From positions 1 through 11,608 of the forward strand of contig CAIZLI010000299.1 of assembly GCA_903933765.1 (NCBI GenBank): a DNA stretch of 11,608 nucleotides, read 5' to 3'. Every line of letters starts with the position of its first letter. Position 1 is the stretch's first letter. Under the pieces are notes generated by a model. That model had not been told where the DNA came from. It did not search any database and saw only the letters and a program-made list of their open reading frames with translations. Made by a program: the position numbers and the translations under genes. Source of the stretch: an uncultured Bacteroidota bacterium (lineage in GTDB: Bacteria > Bacteroidota > Bacteroidia > Chitinophagales > Chitinophagaceae). Positions 8,301 through 11,608 of the stretch are shown here, in pieces.

Positions 8301-8336
8301 ACTTGCTTTTTTGATGTGTTTTAACATAGGAGCCAT
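5310..8336 (-). CDS. Large secreted tetratricopeptide-repeat protein
   Basis: 1008 residues starting with a Sec signal peptide: basic KHIKK, hydrophobic core about 12-25, cleavage near APVSSQ at about 31. No lipobox Cys is present, so the protein is probably soluble in the periplasm or held by a partner. Almost the whole mature chain is TPR units every 34-38 residues, roughly twenty or more. Clear examples are FQLGYLYFKKGDWDQS (150-165), YQLSFCYFQAQQWNDA (291-306), YFWIGELSYKMGRIDEA (474-490), YYKLGIVYFNLNKNQEA (662-678) and YILLGDIYLAQNDSFNA (958-974). Units such as the one ending YPNSAESENA (689-698) resemble BamD/CpoB-type envelope TPRs. No catalytic domain is visible, so it is a scaffold or docking protein (inference). 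Met1 (8336) gives a 21-base distance to a candidate -7 box; Met4 (8327) is the alternative. It is the first gene of the minus-strand unit, and its partner is probably the barrel encoded 9 bases downstream. Confidence 0.88.
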   Translation of the reverse strand: MAPMLKHIKKASPILLLLNFTLLFTAPVSSQLMHFEAPLSQLYQNGLKSLQQGDSLAAYQTIQSAHFFEPNAFDIAFHYHLLSVALDKAYAVQEAENWLTTNSNKIYHSRLNFELAKYFFRKQQVDASIQAYQKISIDDLENKELALMQFQLGYLYFKKGDWDQSTSYLMSIRQVQTSPFYTDANYYAGFVSLQQKDFKLALSCFKIAEQNKAYSTLTPFYISQLYYFLGDVDAAIKNTEQALLKSGQYYTNQLAQLMGHLLFEQKQYEKALPYLANYVKSQKQVESQDLYQLSFCYFQAQQWNDAIQGFKQLANVEDSLGQNSMYLLATSYLKTNNKLGAKNAFFLCATKSQNLAQKEIALFNYAKLSIELKEYSVALQSVEKFIQTYPNSVYNNEAKRLYVTALAYSNDFNKAYEAYQKMDTLDEALLKLYPNILFGKAALLINDGQNEKAYELFTQVKNLPYNKNVLAQTYFWIGELSYKMGRIDEAIEHLEKYILDPIEIGEITKKHANYTLGYCHLKNNNYTKALQLFTIAADFNPYTESSAYQKDALVRLSDCQFMTKQYKQALKSYQKIIDLGWNLEDYATLQKAIIYGALGLNKEKLKILNSYDTEFSQSKYLSDARMELADTYTSKEQFQEAITPLSKVILDNKATEFYPMAYYKLGIVYFNLNKNQEALQNFKSLYSAYPNSAESENALEYIRNIFVEEQQPEAYVQFMNDFGKPLSFNEQDSLMYRAAIIQYEDKKYSNATNGFRKYLEGYPEGKYQMNAMNYLAEMAYSLDQYDTAAVYFGKIANKAPNQFSERAAITAARLYYFNLKDYVGAEQYFKIVLQYATQQEQKNEAIKGLLRCQYKAENWIEASKTAVLILADKNSATDDVLMANMALYHQTIVQKDTISALQILNTVLKSNSSMYTAEAHYLTAYIYFNQQKYNIAEKTAFDVIKKQASYEFWVTKTYILLGDIYLAQNDSFNAIATYKSIAENATIPALQQIASDKLNAITETIKAQ

Positions 8337-8356
8337 TGTTTAGTAGGATAGTATTA

Positions 8357-8364
8357 TAAAAATA
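8357..8364 (-). promoter_or_regulatory. Candidate -7 box for the TPR/barrel/HU/methyltransferase unit
   Basis: The minus strand reads TATTTTTA, one base from TAnnTTTG. Its end lies 21 bases before the ATG at 8336, the same spacing as the better boxes in this window. It lies in the divergent gap (8337-8450) shared with the thioesterase gene. No convincing -33 element is seen. Confidence 0.35.
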
Positions 8365-8400
8365 CACTTTGATTATAAAACGCTTCGTTAAATAAGCTTA

Positions 8401-8432
8401 TTGTGGAAAAACAGATACAATCCTTAAATTTG
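8401..8432 (+). promoter_or_regulatory. Candidate Bacteroidota promoter for the thioesterase gene
   Basis: TAAATTTG at 8425-8432 fits TAnnTTTG exactly, and a TTG at 8401-8403 lies 21 bases upstream, near the usual spacing for the -33 element. The box ends 19 bases before the ATG at 8451. If real, transcription begins around 8439, which excludes the in-frame GTG at 8403 as the start codon. Confidence 0.5.
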
Positions 8433-8450
8433 TCAACAAATGCAATAAAT

Positions 8451-8861
8451 ATGTATGAACATTCGACAACTGTAAGGGTTAGGTATGCTGAAACCGATAG
8501 AATGGATGTGGTGTATTATGGGAATTATGCCATGTATTTTGAAATAGGTCGTGTAGAGGCGATTCGACATCTTGGTGTATCCTACAAGGATATCGAAGAT
8601 ATGGGCATCATTCTTCCTGTTGTAGAGCTTAACATTAAGTATTTAAGACCAGCTAAATACGATGATTTAATTACCATTAAAAGTCAGATTAAGACCTTAC
8701 CAACCGACCATAAAATTATCTTTGACCAAGAAGTATACAATGAAGCTGGAAAGCTTTTAACTGTTGGACAGGTTAAACTTTATTTCATGGATGCCTCAAT
8801 GAATCATAAAATCGAAATGCCTGCTCATATGAAGGAAAAACTAAGCGTCTATTTTAGTTAA
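8451..8861 (+). CDS. Acyl-CoA thioesterase, YbgC/FadM type (4HBT hotdog fold)
   Basis: Hotdog-fold thioesterases of this group hydrolyse acyl-CoA thioesters in the cytoplasm. I choose the ATG at 8451, giving 136 residues, the usual family length. The longer frame from a GTG at 8403 adds 16 residues of no family resemblance and would start upstream of the likely transcription start. The catalytic motif VRYAETD (9-16 region, Asp16 as the likely catalytic acid) leads into VVYYGNYAMYFEIGRVE (20-36), the family's VYxxNYxxxFExxR block. Tyr replaces the classical His in VYH, as is common in Bacteroidota members. Asp19 sits where Gly is usual (TDxMG). The core beta-sheet region NIKYLRPAKYDD (61-72) is also typical. 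The chain-length preference cannot be told from sequence. It is divergent from the TPR gene and followed 45 bases later by cinA, which seems to have its own promoter. Confidence 0.9.
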   Translation: MYEHSTTVRVRYAETDRMDVVYYGNYAMYFEIGRVEAIRHLGVSYKDIEDMGIILPVVELNIKYLRPAKYDDLITIKSQIKTLPTDHKIIFDQEVYNEAGKLLTVGQVKLYFMDASMNHKIEMPAHMKEKLSVYFS

Positions 8862-8877
8862 ACCGCCTTTTTTGGGT

Positions 8878-8885
8878 TTACTTTG
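8878..8885 (+). promoter_or_regulatory. Candidate -7 box for cinA
   Basis: TTACTTTG continues as TTTGCAACC (8882-8890), identical to the nine bases ahead of ychF. The TA-to-TTTG spacing is one base short of TAnnTTTG, so this is an imperfect match. It ends 22 bases before the cinA ATG, within the 45-base gap after the thioesterase stop. Confidence 0.4.
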
Positions 8886-8906
8886 CAACCAAATTGAAGC
8901 ATTTAT

Positions 8907-10166
8907 ATGATGGATCAAATTCAGGCTACTATTATCACTATTGGAGACGAATTATTAATCGGTCAAGTGATTGATACCAATAGTGCCTATATCGCTCAAA
9001 AGTTAAATTCAATTGGTGTGCAAGTGCATCAAAGAATTGCAGTTGGAGACGAGGCCCAATCTATCACCAATGCTTTGGATACGGCCATTGAAAAATGTGA
9101 GATTGTAATTATTACAGGAGGATTAGGCCCAACTGCGGACGATATCACCAAGCCTTTATTGAGCCGTTATTTTGGAGGTAAAATGGTACTAGACCAACCT
9201 ACTTTAGACCATATCACTTATATTTTTGAGCAGGTTCTCAAGCGACCAATGATTGAACGAAATCGTAAACAAGCAGAAGTACCAGATGTTTGCGAGGTTT
9301 TATTCAATCAAACAGGCACTGCACCAGGTATGCTTTTTACAAAAAATAACAGTCTAATTTTTTCATTACCAGGTGTGCCTCATGAAATGCAGTGGTTAAC
9401 AAACGAAAAGGTTTTACCCATTATACTTGAAAGACTTAAATTAGGCGTAATAGCACATAGGACATTGCTTACAGCTGGTGTTGGGGAGTCCTTCTTAGCT
9501 GAATCTATCCAAGCATTTGAAACAAATCTTCCCGAAAATATCAAATTAGCCTACCTACCCTCCTATGGTATGGTTAGATTAAGATTAACAGGTAAAAGTG
9601 ATGATGCTGCTAGTTTGAATAGTCAATTAGATACCCTTTTTGAATTATTAAAAGAGCAAGTAAAAGAGCACCTTGTTACAGATAAAGATGAAACGATAGA
9701 AGTAGTGGTTGGACGTCTTTTGAAAGCGCAAAACCACACCGTTTCGACCGCTGAAAGTTGTACAGGAGGCTATATTGGACACCTATTATCCAAACATGCT
9801 GGTTCCTCCACCTTTTTTACTGGAAGTATTGTTAGTTATGACAATCGTATCAAAACCGAGTTTTTAGACGTCCCAACCAGTATCTTAAAAACGGTTGGTG
9901 CTGTTAGCAAGGAAGCAGTAGAACAAATGGCCCTGGCAATTAGGTCAAAAATGAACACTGATTTCGGTATTTCAGTCAGTGGTATCATGGGCCCATCTGG
10001 TCAAACTGACGAAAAACCACTTGGAATGGTTTGGATTGGGGTTGCCAATAAAGAAAAAGTGGTTTCTAAAGTCTTTTACCTTCGATTTGATCGTCAAAAG
10101 AATATAGAAGTAACTGCCAATCAAGCTATAAATTTACTTAGGTTACTCATAATCAATAAGATTTAG
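8907..10166 (+). CDS. cinA: CinA: MoCF-fold domain plus PncC NMN amidohydrolase domain
   Basis: Two-domain CinA of 419 residues, standard length. The N-terminal COG1058 domain (about 5-175), related to molybdopterin-binding MoCF proteins and associated with ADP-ribose pyrophosphatase activity, shows TIGDELLIGQVIDTNSAYIA (11-30), TGGLGPTADDITK (70-82) and SLPGVPHEM (153-161). A linker domain (about 180-255) precedes the C-terminal PncC domain (about 262-419). PncC deamidates nicotinamide mononucleotide in pyridine-nucleotide recycling; it shows STAESCTGG (280-288), FFTGSIVSYDN (303-313), GAVSKEAVEQMA (331-342) and VSGIMGPSGQTDEKPLG (357-373). The last motif is slightly divergent: many homologues have GIAGPGGGT or GIAGPSGGT. 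The start is one of two adjacent ATGs (8907 or 8910). Despite the name, there is no sign of a competence system nearby. Identification is secure; which activities this protein retains is family knowledge. Confidence 0.95.
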   Translation: MMDQIQATIITIGDELLIGQVIDTNSAYIAQKLNSIGVQVHQRIAVGDEAQSITNALDTAIEKCEIVIITGGLGPTADDITKPLLSRYFGGKMVLDQPTLDHITYIFEQVLKRPMIERNRKQAEVPDVCEVLFNQTGTAPGMLFTKNNSLIFSLPGVPHEMQWLTNEKVLPIILERLKLGVIAHRTLLTAGVGESFLAESIQAFETNLPENIKLAYLPSYGMVRLRLTGKSDDAASLNSQLDTLFELLKEQVKEHLVTDKDETIEVVVGRLLKAQNHTVSTAESCTGGYIGHLLSKHAGSSTFFTGSIVSYDNRIKTEFLDVPTSILKTVGAVSKEAVEQMALAIRSKMNTDFGISVSGIMGPSGQTDEKPLGMVWIGVANKEKVVSKVFYLRFDRQKNIEVTANQAINLLRLLIINKI

Positions 10167-10169
10167 TCT

Positions 10170-10177
10170 TATTTTTG
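10170..10177 (+). promoter_or_regulatory. Candidate -7 promoter box for the E2 gene
   Basis: TATTTTTG fits TAnnTTTG exactly and is identical to the box before ychF (72-79), again followed by C. It ends 16 bases before the ATG at 10193 and fills the 26-base gap after cinA. No -33 element is visible; that region would lie inside the end of cinA. Confidence 0.45.
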
Positions 10178-10192
10178 CTAAAATTATTCCCT

Positions 10193-11608
10193 ATGTCTGT
10201 AGTTGACTTGATTTTGCCAAAATTGGGTGAAAGTATCATGGAAGCAACCATTTTAAAATGGCATAAAGCTGTAGGAGATACCATTCAATTGGATGAAACT
10301 TTACTTGATATTGCTACAGATAAGGTAGATAGCGAAATACCTTCAACGACTGCAGGTACCATTATAGAAATCTTATTTGAAGTCAATGCAGTTGTACCTA
10401 TTGGAACTGTTATTGCTAGAATACAAACAAGTGGTAGTATTGAATCCACCCCAAAAGTGGAGACAATTATAGCACCAACTATCGTAAAAGAATCTTTACC
10501 TGTGGAGATGATTGCAGAAGAAGTGCCTTTCACACCTGCTGCTACGAATGTTGAAATGCAACAAGAAAATTCAAATGAAGCTCGATTCTTTTCTCCACTG
10601 GTTTTGAATATCGCACAAAATGAAGGTGTAAGTTTAAATGAACTACAACAAATACCAGGCACAGGAAGTCAAGGCCGTGTTTCTAAAAAAGATATCCTTC
10701 AATATATTGCACAGAAAAAAGCTGGACATATTCAAGCACCAATAAGCAATGTTAAATCATCTATTACTGAAAATTTGAATAGTGCATCAGCACCTAACCC
10801 AACTTCAAGTTCAAATACTTTCCCACCTGCAGATCATGGATTTAATAGAGCAAATGGTGCTGGCAAATTTGCAAGTCCAGACGAGGTAATCATTACAGGC
10901 AATACAGAAATTATTGAAATGGATCGTATGCGTAAGCTCATTGCAAAGCATATGGTTGAAAGTGTACAAACAAGTCCGCATGTGACATCATTTGTGGAAG
11001 CAGATGTGACCAATATGGTTGTATGGAGAGAAAAAGTAAAACAACTTTTTGAAAAAAGAGAAGGTACTAAATTGACTTTTACTCCAATGTTCATGGAGTG
11101 TATTGCAAAAGTGTTGGAACAATTCCCTTATATCAATTGTAGTTTACAAGGTGACAATATTATTTTAAAGAAAGACATTAATATAGGCATGGCCACTGCC
11201 CTACCATCAGGTAATTTAATTGTACCAGTCATTAAAGGCGCGAATCAATTGAGTATTGTTGGCTTAAGTAAGGCTGTAAATAATTTAGCAAATGCTGCTA
11301 GAAACAATCAATTAAAGCCTCAGGACACACAAGGTGGGACATTTACTGTAACCAATGTTGGTACATTTGGATCCATTATGGGCACACCAATTATTCCACA
11401 ACCACAAGTAGCTATTCTAGCATTAGGTGCTATTAAAAAACGTCCAGTGGTGATTGAAACACCTTCTGGAGATGCTATATTAGTTCGTCATATGATGTAC
11501 TTATCAATGAGCTATGATCATAGAATTGTAGATGGTGCTATGGGTTCAAGTTTCCTATCTGCAGTTGCAAAAGCATTTGAACAATGGGATCAAAATAGAC
11601 AATGGTTC
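10193..11608 (+). CDS. 2-oxo acid dehydrogenase E2 (dihydrolipoamide acyltransferase), 3' end cut by window
   Basis: E2 core subunit of a 2-oxo acid dehydrogenase complex: it carries the acyl group on lipoyl-lysine and transfers it to CoA. The 472 codons run open to the right edge without a stop, probably lacking only a short C-terminus. The lipoyl domain (about 3-78) has PKLGESIMEATI (9-20) and the lipoylation site TDKVDSE with Lys44. A Pro/Glu/Thr-rich linker follows. The peripheral-subunit-binding domain (131-172) shows FSPLVLNIAQNEGV and GTGSQGRVSKKDI. After a flexible Ser/Pro/Asn linker, the acyltransferase domain starts near Met243 (MDRMRKLIAKHM) and contains NVGTFGSIMGTPII and the catalytic SYDHRIVDG with His443 and Asp447. 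The GTFGSIMGTPI/QPQVAILALGAI block looks closer to branched-chain (or pyruvate) E2 than to SucB, but I cannot decide the substrate. Start MSVVDLILPKLGES fits the family and lies 26 bases after cinA. Confidence 0.93.
   Translation, partial: MSVVDLILPKLGESIMEATILKWHKAVGDTIQLDETLLDIATDKVDSEIPSTTAGTIIEILFEVNAVVPIGTVIARIQTSGSIESTPKVETIIAPTIVKESLPVEMIAEEVPFTPAATNVEMQQENSNEARFFSPLVLNIAQNEGVSLNELQQIPGTGSQGRVSKKDILQYIAQKKAGHIQAPISNVKSSITENLNSASAPNPTSSSNTFPPADHGFNRANGAGKFASPDEVIITGNTEIIEMDRMRKLIAKHMVESVQTSPHVTSFVEADVTNMVVWREKVKQLFEKREGTKLTFTPMFMECIAKVLEQFPYINCSLQGDNIILKKDINIGMATALPSGNLIVPVIKGANQLSIVGLSKAVNNLANAARNNQLKPQDTQGGTFTVTNVGTFGSIMGTPIIPQPQVAILALGAIKKRPVVIETPSGDAILVRHMMYLSMSYDHRIVDGAMGSSFLSAVAKAFEQWDQNRQWF

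Noticed and set aside
5310..8336. TPR gene repeats as a DNA repeat array
   Set aside because: The periodicity is at protein level only; the DNA units are diverged and show no recent tandem duplication by eye.
8907..10166. A competence or DNA-uptake locus implied by the name cinA
   Set aside because: No com or dpr genes are near; CinA here is best read as an NMN/ADP-ribose metabolic enzyme.
10285..11094. Minus-strand open frames (10285-10662 and 10834-11094)
   Set aside because: They are antisense to the E2 gene, which reads through the whole region with lipoyl, binding and catalytic domains in order.
1..11608. Mobile element, phage, CRISPR, defence or toxin-antitoxin system
   Set aside because: No transposase, integrase, direct-repeat array, Cas, nuclease-helicase or small paired genes are seen; base composition looks even throughout.

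Overview
The window looks like ordinary chromosome from a low-GC member of the Bacteroidota, most likely a Chitinophagaceae-type bacterium. Several things point there. Starts lack a Shine-Dalgarno site and have short A/T-rich leaders. Recurrent TAnnTTTG(C) boxes of the Bacteroidota -7 type lie 16 to 24 bases before start codons. The window also carries a plugless TonB-receptor-like barrel next to a very long TPR protein, a bacterial HU-CCDC81-type protein, and a zinc-ribbon methyltransferase of a kind common in this phylum. I see no mobile element, CRISPR array, tRNA or rRNA, and no intergenic stretch over about 115 bases.

Layout. Positions 1-102 form a probable divergent promoter region, and a possible gene start (MALNIIW...) runs off the left edge on the minus strand. 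Positions 103-2031 (+) are a tight pair: ychF, a translation-associated P-loop ATPase, then a lipoprotein glutaminyl-peptide cyclotransferase 6 bases later. Positions 8336-2063 (-) are a four-gene unit, read right to left: a secreted 1008-residue TPR protein, an outer-membrane beta-barrel with a lysine-rich N-terminal segment, a tail-anchored HU-CCDC81-like protein and a zinc-ribbon SAM methyltransferase. Gaps are 9, -1 and 5 bases. Positions 8451-11608 (+) hold a YbgC/4HBT-type thioesterase, a full-length two-domain CinA, and the lipoyl E2 subunit of a 2-oxo acid dehydrogenase. The E2 gene is cut by the right edge close to its C-terminus.

How it works together. The plus-strand genes are housekeeping or metabolic: ribosome-associated ATPase, N-terminal pyroglutamate formation, acyl-CoA hydrolysis, NMN/ADP-ribose metabolism and oxidative decarboxylation. 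Each of these transcription units appears to have its own promoter. The minus-strand cluster is the most interesting part. Its first three products would lie in the periplasm, the outer membrane, and the cytoplasm/inner membrane, which suggests an envelope assembly of unknown function. That functional proposal is inference. The TPR-plus-barrel pairing itself is, as I recall, widespread in Bacteroidota but poorly characterised.
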